The notes beneath the pieces were generated by a model that saw only the letters and a program-made list of their open reading frames with translations, was not told the DNA's origin and did not search any database. From Nitrospinaceae bacterium (GTDB taxonomy: Bacteria; Nitrospinota; Nitrospinia; Nitrospinales; VA-1), in NCBI GenBank assembly GCA_023271875.1, contig JALPWY010000005.1:1-63881 (forward strand): a stretch of DNA of 63,881 bases, in the 5' to 3' direction. The stretch's first letter is position 1. Each line of letters opens with the position of its first letter. The position numbers were made by a program, and so were the translations under genes. Shown piece after piece: positions 36,195 through 44,631 of the stretch.

Positions 36195-36482
36195 TTAGAA
36201 ACCTGCTTCTGCATTTTTATGTTTTTTAATAGCCATCTTTAAGATAATAAAATTATACAACCATCCAAAGGCTAAACCACCAATAGCTCCATCTACACAG
36301 CCCCAAAGAAAACCTATGATGCTTCCAGATGGACTAATATTATACCCGACGTAGAACCTTCCAATTAAAGTTGGATCGCCTGATGAACCCTCAAGCAAAA
36401 TAAGCCACCACGTCAAGGAAAAAAGACTCACACCCCATAAAAATCCACAAGTTAATGCAAACGCTTTAATATTTAATTGCAT
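36195..36482 (-). CDS. Small integral membrane protein
   Basis: A 95-residue protein with two clear hydrophobic segments (AFALTCGFLWGVSLFSLTWW and FLWGCVDGAIGGLAFGWLYN), a glycine-rich second helix and a basic C-terminus (KMAIKKHKNAEAGF). AAAGGGGG lies 6-7 bases before ATG 36482. Two-helix proteins of this look are often annotated as hypothetical or bacteriophage-holin-like, but nothing here identifies it. The leader matches those of the genes at 26777 and 27326. Confidence 0.65.
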   Translation of the reverse strand: MQLNIKAFALTCGFLWGVSLFSLTWWLILLEGSSGDPTLIGRFYVGYNISPSGSIIGFLWGCVDGAIGGLAFGWLYNFIILKMAIKKHKNAEAGF

Positions 36483-36528
36483 TGTTACCCCCTTTATCTA
36501 AAGACACGGACGAAACTTCCTCTTTGCT

Positions 36529-36606
36529 TTATTTGTAGTCGAAGATCATAAGAACAATGAACCCGACTGTTGTTAAAACTGTCATCCAAATCATGAATTT
36601 GAACAC
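36529..36606 (-). CDS. 25-residue single-span membrane peptide (possible)
   Basis: A frame of 25 codons starting GTG 36606 (or ATG 36594): a hydrophobic peptide FKFMIWMTVLTTVGFIVLMI ending FDYK. GGAGGAAGGGGAG lies just upstream on the same strand. It may be an operon partner of the 95-residue membrane protein 46 bases downstream. Small size keeps confidence low. Confidence 0.4.
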   Translation of the reverse strand: MFKFMIWMTVLTTVGFIVLMIFDYK

Positions 36607-36728
36607 ACTCCCCTTCCTCCATTTTAAGTTTATTCCTACATTATAACCTCATTCATTCATCACCTTGCCTAATCCCCGCCGATTAGCATAAAATAGCCTC
36701 ATACTTACATAAAAAGAGCAGGGACATT

Positions 36729-37499
36729 ATGAATACCAAGCAACTAGTGCATAATTCGACCTCATTTTTTTTATATAGGATTTTATTTCTTCCACCACTT
36801 GTCAGCTTCTTAACATTCATATGCTTAAAGTATGACTTTACTTTGACCCTGGAAGGTATTGATTTGATATTTTTTGGGGGCCTGTTTTTCGTTTTTGCAA
36901 TTAGTATAAGCACAGCCAATACCAGGCGTTTTCAAGCAATTGAAGAACTCGCGAATTTATGGGCATTGGCAATGAGTTTTTGGCAAACAGGAAAAAGGCA
37001 TTTATCTGAAGAGGAAAAAGAAAAATTGCAGTATGACTTGAGGGAATTTTTTGAAAAATTAAGATTTCTTTTTCATGTTGATGTGGTTGGTGAAGAGGCT
37101 AAAAAGGGAATTGCTGACATTGATGATTTCTTTAATGAAGTTAGTTTGACTGTTGAAAAATTTAGAAAAACAGAGAAGGTAAGCGCTCCAGAACTTGCTT
37201 GTCTTTTAGGTTGGCTCGAAAAAATGTACTCGAGTTTTGAAAAGTTGCTTGCAATTAAAGAAAATAGAACTCCAAGAACATTAAGAATTTTTCTTGACTG
37301 GGCCTTGGTGGCGGGTGTGCTAATCTTGAGCCCTCAATTTGCAACATTGGGTCTTTATGGTATTTTTGCTTCCTTTTTAATTATGTGCTTCCTCATTATA
37401 TTGATAAAAGTTCAAAAAATGCTTGAGTATCCGTTCGGAAAAAATATGGACCACATAGATTTGCGAATGAGAAACAAGGCATATAAAAGAATAACATGA
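36729..37499 (+). CDS. Four-helix membrane protein, possibly bestrophin-like
   Basis: A 256-residue protein: two N-terminal hydrophobic segments (FFLYRILFLPPLVSFLTFIC; LIFFGGLFFVFAISIST), a ~100-residue helical soluble middle (RHLSEEEKEKLQYDLREFFE), and two further segments (LDWALVAGVLILSPQFATLG; GIFASFLIMCFLIILI). A closing KMLEYPFGKNMDHIDL follows. That ending resembles the PFG..DDI stretch of bestrophin-type channels, but the similarity is short and the call is tentative. No operon partner is evident. Confidence 0.5.
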   Translation: MNTKQLVHNSTSFFLYRILFLPPLVSFLTFICLKYDFTLTLEGIDLIFFGGLFFVFAISISTANTRRFQAIEELANLWALAMSFWQTGKRHLSEEEKEKLQYDLREFFEKLRFLFHVDVVGEEAKKGIADIDDFFNEVSLTVEKFRKTEKVSAPELACLLGWLEKMYSSFEKLLAIKENRTPRTLRIFLDWALVAGVLILSPQFATLGLYGIFASFLIMCFLIILIKVQKMLEYPFGKNMDHIDLRMRNKAYKRIT

Positions 37500-37585
37500 G
37501 CCTATGAAGTGTAACTATTGCTTTGGGTTGTGGGTGAAGATTAATAAAAAAAACTGTGCCAGATGTGTACAAAAATTCTAAGGCT

Positions 37586-38860
37586 ATGCGAAGTTTCTTG
37601 AAATACTTTCTGCTGATAATTTGCTTTACGTTTAACATTGAGTCTCTCGTATTGGCTAGTGGAGTGAGTCCTCCCCCCACGAAGCTCAATACTTCACCCG
37701 AACTTTTGGAGAAGGGAAAGTTATTATTTCTAAAGTTTTGCGCTCATTGTCACGGTAATCGAGGTGAAGGAGATGGGTTCAATGCAGAATTTCTTGACAA
37801 AGATCCCGCCGAGTTATCAAATCCAAAATTTTTAGCCAAGCGCTCCAACGAAAAACTGTTTCGAGTTATCAGTGTCGGGGGCGCTAAGATAAAGAAGTCC
37901 CATTTAATGCCGCCTTTCGGGTATACGCTGTCAGAGAAAGAGATATGGTCGTTGGTTTCCTTTATCCGATACTTAGGTAACGATAAACCTTTGGTGAATA
38001 TTCCCAGTAATGTTCAGTTGGAGCGACCACGAAAGCCTGTACTGACGAAACCAGACATGCTTTCATTTTCGAAATGGTTCGCTAACAAAGGTAAAAAAAA
38101 GGAACAGACAGACTCTGGCAAAACTTTGGTTATGAATAAAAAAAGTTGCCTTGGTTGTCATCAGTTAAACAAAGAAGGAGGAAGAATTGGTCCGAGTCTG
38201 AATCGCTCTTCATTCAGCTATAAACCTGAGTGGCTCTACGCTTGGATTTCTAACCCACAGAATTTTCGTCCCAACACAAAGATGCCCAATTTGGGTCTTA
38301 AGCCTGAAGAAGCACGAGCAATCACTTCATTTTTGATTTCCTTTCAACCGGAAGGGGAAGACGGAAGATTTGAAATTCATGAGGGGTGGAAACAGTATTT
38401 CTCTTCCAAGGGTGATCCTAAAAGAGGTGAGAAGATTTTTCATGATCCGGAAGGAATTGCAAATTGCTCTAAGTGTCATCTTGTCAAAGGGCGAGGTGGA
38501 ACTGTCGGTCCGGATCTTAGTTTTGCCGGTACCAGTAGAACCCGTAAATTTCTTCTAGAGTCGATTCTAAATCCTAGCGCAGTCATTACACATGGATATC
38601 AGTCGGTCATGATCCTGACTACGAACCGGAAATTCATTACCGGAATCAAAAAAAATGAAGACGAATCAGGGATCGATATACTTAATAAGGATGGGAAAAA
38701 CTTACATATCCCTAGAGAGAAGATTAAAAAGTTTAAAATTCAGAAAATCTCCACAATGCCTGGAAACTTTAAAGATCTACTAGAGATTCAAGACATCAGG
38801 GATGTGTTAGCCTACCTTGGATCGTTAATTCTGCCTGCCATCACCAACTCTGAAAACTAA
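37586..38860 (+). CDS. Exported tri-haem cytochrome c
   Basis: A 424-residue periplasmic cytochrome with a signal peptide (KYFLLIICFTFNIESLVLAS). It has three c-type haem motifs: CAHCH (~52), CLGCH (~188) and CSKCH (~294). The last two lie in compact cytochrome-c domains with late Met ligands (PNTKMPNLGL). The C-terminal ~100 residues (ESILNPSAVITHGYQSV ... GIDILNKDGK) resemble the region following haem domains in membrane-bound dehydrogenase cytochromes. ATG 37586 is chosen over GTG 37556. It converges on the NxrC-like gene with 9 bases between. It likely transfers electrons in the same module. Confidence 0.85.
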   Translation: MRSFLKYFLLIICFTFNIESLVLASGVSPPPTKLNTSPELLEKGKLLFLKFCAHCHGNRGEGDGFNAEFLDKDPAELSNPKFLAKRSNEKLFRVISVGGAKIKKSHLMPPFGYTLSEKEIWSLVSFIRYLGNDKPLVNIPSNVQLERPRKPVLTKPDMLSFSKWFANKGKKKEQTDSGKTLVMNKKSCLGCHQLNKEGGRIGPSLNRSSFSYKPEWLYAWISNPQNFRPNTKMPNLGLKPEEARAITSFLISFQPEGEDGRFEIHEGWKQYFSSKGDPKRGEKIFHDPEGIANCSKCHLVKGRGGTVGPDLSFAGTSRTRKFLLESILNPSAVITHGYQSVMILTTNRKFITGIKKNEDESGIDILNKDGKNLHIPREKIKKFKIQKISTMPGNFKDLLEIQDIRDVLAYLGSLILPAITNSEN

Positions 38861-38869
38861 AAGCCTTTT

Positions 38870-40789
38870 TTATTCTAATATCATATCGAACCAGCTGGAA
38901 ATTACTTTTTTACTTCCTGTTTCTCCTGCTGAACCGTTCCATATGTTAAAGGCTATAGGGATGGTCTGCCCTGGTCGAAGCTGGGTATCGATCTCAACGT
39001 CTGATGTAGTGAGTGGACGTTTCATCAGTAGAAAATAGCGCCCATATTTGAAGCTGGCTTTTGAGGTGAGGTTTTGACTGCTATCCTTCTGTACGTTTAT
39101 TTTCATGATGCCTTTAGCAGTCATTTCTAAAGCCTTCATCGGGTGAGAACTCCATTTCCACAGGTTGACAGGGTGTTCCGGGTCACCATTCAAAAAATAG
39201 GGCTTCTCACTACCATCATTAATAGAGGTAGGCAATTGGATAGCAATAGAATCAGGAAATTCCTGTGGTTTTAGCTCTTCTGTTGGTTGTTCTTCAGGTT
39301 CGTCTGTTTGAAGGTGTGCTGGTAAAGGTGGAGCAGGTGATTCTTCCACAGTAGTTGATTTTTTTAAAATAGGATCAACTGTAGGGTCGTCCCAGTGAAG
39401 ATAAAATGCGATATCTTTTCCATTATGCATTGCTTTGGCAACAACATTGTCGATGATAGGATAAGTTACTTTTTCTGATTGGATGATTTGCCCGGCTAAT
39501 AAATAAAAATTGGAATCGACCGTCTTCCAGACTGGATCATCTGTGTCGTCCGGTAACGGTCCATCAACTTTTTGAACATTGAAAATTTCTGGAGTTTTTG
39601 GTTTTTGTGATGGAGATAAAGTTTGTACGTAGTTGACCAGATCCCAGATTTGTTCGTCCTTGAAAATTCTCGGGGAAAACCTTGGCATGGCAGTTAGTGA
39701 GAGGCCAGTGCGTAGTGTTTGAAAAATTTGTTTACGCTTGTCACCACGACGAAACTTCCAGGGTTTGCTTAGGTTACGAGGCCAAATGGCGTCGGTGGCT
39801 ATATTGACAATCTTTTTGGTGGATGCCCCATCGCTTCGTCCCTTTATCCCGTGACAGGCCGAGCAGTTTTGTATAAATAAGTCTTTTCCCCGTTCTAGAC
39901 TGGCAAGTGTGAATTTTGGTGGATCGGGTATTACTACAACATTATGTGTCTTTCCTTTTTTGACAAACTTTGCAAATTTTTTTGATAGAGTTTTTAAGTA
40001 GAGAATTAAACTGTGTCGGTCGTTCTCAGAGAGGTGTTCCCATGATGGCATGGTTGTCCCTTTTGACCCGTTTGTGATTGCGTCAAACAGATCTTTATCT
40101 GTTGGGATCTTGCCGAAAGGTGTTGAACGGAGTTTGATATGTCCTTTGATGAAATTTCTTGGAAAAGGGCTAGATACTTTTGCGCCAGGTCCATCACCAG
40201 CGCCTTTTTTCCCATGACAGATAGAACAGTTTTCAGAATAGACCTTTTCCCCGTTTTCGATAGATGGAACTGACACGTCTTGAGTTGTTACTGAGGAGAG
40301 TTCCTTGGATTTTTCATAAATAAAGTGAATAACTTTCCAGACTTGTTCCTCCGTTAACACACCTTCCCAAGAGGGCATTGCTGAATTCCAAGGCTCATAT
40401 TTTTTTGGTAGTCCGAGCCCGCCTTTCATCACGCGCCAAAAAGTAAACAATTTAGATTTGCTTAAAATAGATTGAGGAAGCAAGAAATTAGCAGGTGAGG
40501 GATAAAAGCTCTCACTATATAAACCTTTACCGTCGAGTAAATCTCCGTGGCAAAGAACACAATTTTTTATATATATACTTGCTCCATCACTCAATACCTG
40601 ATCCGATTTCGTGATGGGAAATGCCAAGTTTTGGAGGGAGATACTTTTTCCATTGACTTCCATGCTCAATGGCATATCAGATTCACTTAGGCTATCAAAA
40701 GCAAAAATATTAGAAGTATGACTTAAAAGATTGATGCTGACAGCAGCAAGAAAGGCATATGTTTTTGCTCTAATTGCTTTAGATGCCAT
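38870..40789 (-). CDS. Tri-haem cytochrome with NxrC/ethylbenzene-dehydrogenase-gamma-type domain
   Basis: A 639-residue exported protein. Signal peptide ~1-30; then three cytochrome-c domains with CVLCH (~77), CSICH (~188) and CSACH (~309), each with a downstream Met-bearing loop (AMPSW, TMPSW, AMPRF). From ~425 there is a DOMON-like, haem-b-binding domain of the ethylbenzene dehydrogenase gamma type (DDPVWKTVDS, IAFYLHWDDPTVDP, SIAIQLPTS, HPVNLWKWSSHPM). That domain is also found in gamma subunits of DMSO-reductase-family enzymes such as nitrite oxidoreductase NxrC. No NxrA or NxrB gene is in the window. ATG 40789 is used. It is the last gene of a three-gene operon with two cupredoxin-like proteins, 7 bases after the preceding gene. 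Confidence 0.82.
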   Translation of the reverse strand: MASKAIRAKTYAFLAAVSINLLSHTSNIFAFDSLSESDMPLSMEVNGKSISLQNLAFPITKSDQVLSDGASIYIKNCVLCHGDLLDGKGLYSESFYPSPANFLLPQSILSKSKLFTFWRVMKGGLGLPKKYEPWNSAMPSWEGVLTEEQVWKVIHFIYEKSKELSSVTTQDVSVPSIENGEKVYSENCSICHGKKGAGDGPGAKVSSPFPRNFIKGHIKLRSTPFGKIPTDKDLFDAITNGSKGTTMPSWEHLSENDRHSLILYLKTLSKKFAKFVKKGKTHNVVVIPDPPKFTLASLERGKDLFIQNCSACHGIKGRSDGASTKKIVNIATDAIWPRNLSKPWKFRRGDKRKQIFQTLRTGLSLTAMPRFSPRIFKDEQIWDLVNYVQTLSPSQKPKTPEIFNVQKVDGPLPDDTDDPVWKTVDSNFYLLAGQIIQSEKVTYPIIDNVVAKAMHNGKDIAFYLHWDDPTVDPILKKSTTVEESPAPPLPAHLQTDEPEEQPTEELKPQEFPDSIAIQLPTSINDGSEKPYFLNGDPEHPVNLWKWSSHPMKALEMTAKGIMKINVQKDSSQNLTSKASFKYGRYFLLMKRPLTTSDVEIDTQLRPGQTIPIAFNIWNGSAGETGSKKVISSWFDMILE

Positions 40790-40796
40790 ACAAATC

Positions 40797-41648
40797 TTAT
40801 CGCCCGAGTTCCCGGCCCTTAGCAGTTCCGGGGTATACGGCATCTTTTTTAATACGCCCAGATTTAATGGTTTCGTACAGAGGTCGGGTTATTTTGTTGC
40901 CATTGAATTCAAAATTTACATCGACAGCTCCACTCTTAGCAATACGAATTTTTTGAGATTGAGGTTTCATTAAATAATGCCATGCGTTTAGAACGTAGTC
41001 TCCCGGTGGAATATTGTCTATCTTAAATTCGCCGCCGAGTTTTGTAATAAAGTAATAGGGGTTTTGAATACGGTATCCCCATGTTTGCATGAACTCATGC
41101 ATTCCGCAGATCATTTGAAATATTTTATATTTTTTCTGAAAAGTCACTTTCCCGTCGGTCGTTGCTTCAGGTGGGACGGGAAGGTTTTGAATAATTTTTC
41201 CGCGCTCAGCCTGATACACTTGGCTGTTGTGCATCACAGCGTCTAAATTGTTGACCTTAAATTCTTCACCCTGACGAACTACATTAACATCTGGGGTGAA
41301 TTTACAATCTTCAGAGTCAATTAAAATTGGTTTTTTATTAAAGGGTTTTCCTGCCTCAACATGCTCCAATGTAATAACAACGTCTTTTAAGCCCCCGTCC
41401 GCAGAAATTTTAAAATCATCGAGAACGCGGTTCATTTCGTCATCGGTATCGATTTCTGCGCACATATCAATATTTGGGAAAAGAATGAGGTGGTAAACCC
41501 GTGGAAAGGGCATTTTCCCAATCATTGTGGCTTTGCCTTGGATAGAACCACCATTAGTAACTTCCATTTCCTGATACGCATTGCTCTCTACACATAGGGA
41601 GGTGAATGATAATAATGTGGTGATGAAAATGATAGATCTAAGGTTCAT
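40797..41648 (-). CDS. Secreted cupredoxin-like protein with carboxypeptidase-regulatory domain
   Basis: A 283-residue exported protein, paralogue of those at 19337 and 41691. Signal peptide SIIFITTLLSFTSLCVES; N-domain GSIQGKATMIGKMPFPR; copper-type residues His in DAVMHNSQVY and Cys181-x2-His184-x2-Met187 (ICGMHEFM); C-terminal transthyretin-like segment GGEFKIDNIPPGDYVLNAWH. A blue-copper centre is predicted from the H..C-x2-H-x2-M order. It stops 7 bases before the haem protein gene, so it is probably an electron-transfer partner. Confidence 0.75.
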   Translation of the reverse strand: MNLRSIIFITTLLSFTSLCVESNAYQEMEVTNGGSIQGKATMIGKMPFPRVYHLILFPNIDMCAEIDTDDEMNRVLDDFKISADGGLKDVVITLEHVEAGKPFNKKPILIDSEDCKFTPDVNVVRQGEEFKVNNLDAVMHNSQVYQAERGKIIQNLPVPPEATTDGKVTFQKKYKIFQMICGMHEFMQTWGYRIQNPYYFITKLGGEFKIDNIPPGDYVLNAWHYLMKPQSQKIRIAKSGAVDVNFEFNGNKITRPLYETIKSGRIKKDAVYPGTAKGRELGR

Positions 41649-41690
41649 TACGGTGCTGTCTCCCTGATGCGAGGTATATCGGTATTTAAT

Positions 41691-42377
41691 TTATCGCTTT
41701 GCTTCTTGCTGAGGTACTTCTAAAAAATCGAAATTGACATTGAGCCCATCATTTCCAACAGTGATATTTTTGGTCAGACTTCCAAGTGTTTCATGCCATG
41801 CAGTTAACTCATATTTCCCTGGCGGGACATCAGGGATCTCAAAAGATCCGTCAGCACCCGAAACGGTTGAATATGCATTAGGTGTAACAACGATCCAAGC
41901 TCTCATCCAGTCGTGTAGATCACACTCCACCTTGATGATTTCAGCCTCATCCATTTCTTGAGAGTATGCGTCCTGACCCGGAAGAAACATGATGTTAATT
42001 GGGTCGTTTTCAAAAGAATAGGTATGAATATTGTGGTTGATCGGATCACTTGTGTGTATTTTTAGCTCTGAGTCTAGGGGCACGGCAATTACATGAGGTT
42101 CGTATCTGCATTTCTTCTGATCCAACTTGTATTTACCGCCTCGCTTTTTCAATTTTTTGCCATGGAGTGAGATAACTACATTCCCAACTCTTTTATTATT
42201 AATTAACATGGATTCATTTGGGATATCCGTACCACAAGCCTTCTTATACTTCCCTGTTTTATAGGGTTTTAACTGTTCAATTTTACCTGAAAATATAGCG
42301 GTACCGCTTAAGGAACCAGAAATAGCTAGCTCAGGGGACAAAATTACAGCAAGTAATAAGTATGACACCAGATGCAT
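41691..42377 (-). CDS. Secreted cupredoxin-like protein with carboxypeptidase-regulatory domain
   Basis: A 228-residue member of the same family and first gene of the operon. Signal peptide MHLVSYLLLAVILSPELAIS; N-domain GSLSGTAIFSGKIEQL; His in INHNIHTYSF; Cys152-x2-His155-x2-Met158 (ECDLHDWM); C-terminal SGADGSFEIPDVPPGKYEL. ATG 42377 is chosen over TTG 42386, with GAGAG 9 bases upstream. The gap to the next gene is 42 bases. Confidence 0.75.
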   Translation of the reverse strand: MHLVSYLLLAVILSPELAISGSLSGTAIFSGKIEQLKPYKTGKYKKACGTDIPNESMLINNKRVGNVVISLHGKKLKKRGGKYKLDQKKCRYEPHVIAVPLDSELKIHTSDPINHNIHTYSFENDPINIMFLPGQDAYSQEMDEAEIIKVECDLHDWMRAWIVVTPNAYSTVSGADGSFEIPDVPPGKYELTAWHETLGSLTKNITVGNDGLNVNFDFLEVPQQEAKR

Positions 42378-42650
42378 AATATACAACTCTCAAAGGATTT
42401 TTTTGTCCATTTGTAATATATATAAAGGATCAAGTCAAGGACGAGTTATTGTTTTAAAAACAGACTTTTAAGGCTTTTGAATACATGGTTTAATAAAGAG
42501 TATTTTGTGTTGCACCAGCAAGAAGGCGTATTTCGATTGTGCTTTCATGTTAATATCAGCCCGTTTAAAATAATCTAAACAGTCTCAATACTTCAAGTGA
42601 TATATCTTTTAACTTTTTTATCCCGCTTTGTATCAACAAGGAGTCCAGCA

Positions 42651-43139
42651 ATGTATAAAAATTTGGTTTTAGCATTTTTGTCGATATTATTTTTAACTCA
42701 AAATTCTTATGCGAAGGTTCCTCTTGCAGGCGATACAGCTCCAAATTTTTCATTGACTTCAGTAGATGGTAAAAAGATAACTTTGTCTGATTTAAAAGGG
42801 AAGGTTGTCTTGGTAGGCATGTTTCATATTTGCGTGCCGTGTATGAAGCAAGCCTTAGAGTTTAACAAGGTTAAGGAACAGCTTTCTTCTGAAAAATTAA
42901 CTATTTTGGGAATAAATACCAACGGAGATTCAAAAGCTTCGGTCATGAAATATCTTAACGGATTTCCTGAAAGCGTAGAATTTTCTTACCTAATTGACCC
43001 AGACCAATCTGTCAATAAGAATTACTCCCAAAGGGATATGCCTACAGTCCTAGTTGTTGACTCCGAGGGAGTCATTCAGGCCCGGGTACCCTGGGTGGGA
43101 GCAGATCAGTTGGTTAAGTTTCTTAAAAAGTTTTTGTAA
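42651..43139 (+). CDS. TlpA/ResA-type periplasmic thioredoxin-fold protein
   Basis: A 162-residue exported AhpC/TSA-Redoxin family protein. RBS AAGGAG before ATG 42651 fixes the start; signal peptide ends at NSYA. The body shows GDTAPNFSLTSVDGKKITLSDLKGK, active-site CVPC (FHICVPCMKQ) and the cis-Pro loop DMPTVLVVD. Such proteins reduce apocytochrome or copper-site cysteines. Its divergent position beside the haem and copper operon fits a maturation role (inference). Confidence 0.88.
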   Translation: MYKNLVLAFLSILFLTQNSYAKVPLAGDTAPNFSLTSVDGKKITLSDLKGKVVLVGMFHICVPCMKQALEFNKVKEQLSSEKLTILGINTNGDSKASVMKYLNGFPESVEFSYLIDPDQSVNKNYSQRDMPTVLVVDSEGVIQARVPWVGADQLVKFLKKFL

Positions 43140-43191
43140 AAAAGTGCCCGTTTAAAATCACTTTTCAATTAAAAGAAAAATTTGAATTCGG

Positions 43192-43740
43192 TTAAATATT
43201 TTCTTTGGATTTAAATTGATAAAACCTCAAAGTAAGAGCCACGGCAGTCACGCACATCATCCCAACTAGAACCATGATTGAGGGCACGATCAGGGCAACT
43301 GAGACCGGGATATTGTATAGGAGCCATTCTATTATTTTTTGGAGTCCAAGCCACGATTCGGGGTTATCTAACCACTGGGCTAAAAGCGTGTTCTCAAAAA
43401 GGAAGTTGAATACTTCTATTGTGGCAAACTCGGACCATACTCCATCTTTTATCCAGAGAAATACCTGATACCCTATAAGCCCCAATCCCAAAGCCAAAAA
43501 TAGTGAGGCAAAGGCCATGATCCCAAGGGTTATGCTCGCACAAAAAAAATCTACTGAAGTGAGTTTTGATATAAAAAATCGTATTTCTTTGCTTACTTTA
43601 GAGATAATTTGGCTTGTGATTTCTCCTAAATTTATTTTCACTTCTTCGTAAAACTCTTTTGCGTTATCCAAATTTATATTGATCCATTGTATCCATGACA
43701 TGTGATCGGCTTTTTGATCTTCATATTTTGTTTGAGTCAT
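43192..43740 (-). CDS. Membrane protein of unknown function (two to three helices)
   Basis: A 182-residue protein. A polar N-terminal helix (WININLDNAKEFYEEVKINL) is followed by hydrophobic segments FCASITLGIMAFASLFLALGLGL and VALIVPSIMVLVGMMCVTAVAL. The order suggests a Phage_holin_3_6/DUF-like small membrane protein, but I cannot name the family. ATG 43740 follows AGGAGG. It is convergent with the TlpA-like gene. Confidence 0.6.
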   Translation of the reverse strand: MTQTKYEDQKADHMSWIQWININLDNAKEFYEEVKINLGEITSQIISKVSKEIRFFISKLTSVDFFCASITLGIMAFASLFLALGLGLIGYQVFLWIKDGVWSEFATIEVFNFLFENTLLAQWLDNPESWLGLQKIIEWLLYNIPVSVALIVPSIMVLVGMMCVTAVALTLRFYQFKSKENI

Positions 43741-44631
43741 GGGACCTCCTGCCATAAAAAGTTTTTACTGGCTGACAGATTATGGTTTTGGTGTCAACCA
43801 GGTTGCGTACCTATATAATAGCGCAAAAATTGACGAAATTCATTCTTTAGAGAATATGAAGCGAGGGAACGGTCTAAGCCTTAGTTCCTTAAGCTTATTA
43901 GCTGCAGTGGCAAGGTTTGGATTATTGTTTTCTTTGATTAGCGGCAGGAAAACTTGTTTAACAAAGCTCTTGTGACGAGCTGATTTGCTCTAAGTTTCAA
44001 TGAGTTCGAATGATTTTCGCTTATATATGCAATTACTATTGCGGATAATTCTCCCTTGGTCTTTTTTTTGGTGGGCAAAACCTTTCTGGTGAAAATACAC
44101 TGAGCGCGTTAGCGCTGTCAGTGATATAGCCTAAACAGTAGCCTCTGCTAAACTCATCAGTTTTTTTAATGTTCTTAAGGGAATTTCTTCTTCTACTGGT
44201 TTTGAACTTGTCTTTACCTGCTCTAAATTTGTTCCACTATTTATCAGGCTCTTGATTTTTTAAACTAGTACACTTGCTTAAAAAGTCGACTCCAGTGTTG
44301 GCCTCCACTTTAGACGGAATAAAATATAACAAACAAAACATAAAAATCGTCGCCTACCAACAGAGTTTTCTTTTCATGGGCACCTTTCTATTTTTTCTAG
44401 AAATAGTTAATTGTAAATTCTGTATGAAAGCCCTTAAAGTCTTGATCTGTTTGTGTGGGTTGTTAGCGAGGAAGAGCCTTTGACTTATTCGGAATATTGC
44501 AAAGCATTATTTGGTTATGTATCCCAATTAATGACGTAAGGTTATAATTATGGTTACTTTACATCCCGATAGAAGTTGCCGCTTTTCATCATGTTATAGA
44601 AGTTCATCTGTTAGTTGTAAGTTGGTTTTTG
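43741..44631. other. Long intergenic stretch, nothing convincing
   Basis: About 890 bases. Two open frames of 69-78 codons exist on the plus strand, but neither has an RBS or recognisable sequence. A short inverted repeat GAGCGCG..AGCGCT occurs near 44102. No RNA gene was recognised. It may be decayed coding sequence. Confidence 0.4.

Noticed and set aside
36161-36229. 22-codon frame with an upstream AAAGGAG
   Set aside because: The RBS is about 20 bases away and the frame overlaps the end of the opposite 95-residue gene.
43739-44483. Two open frames of 78 and 69 codons in the 890-base gap before mltG
   Set aside because: No RBS, atypical composition and no recognisable motif; one overlaps the start of the divergent membrane gene.
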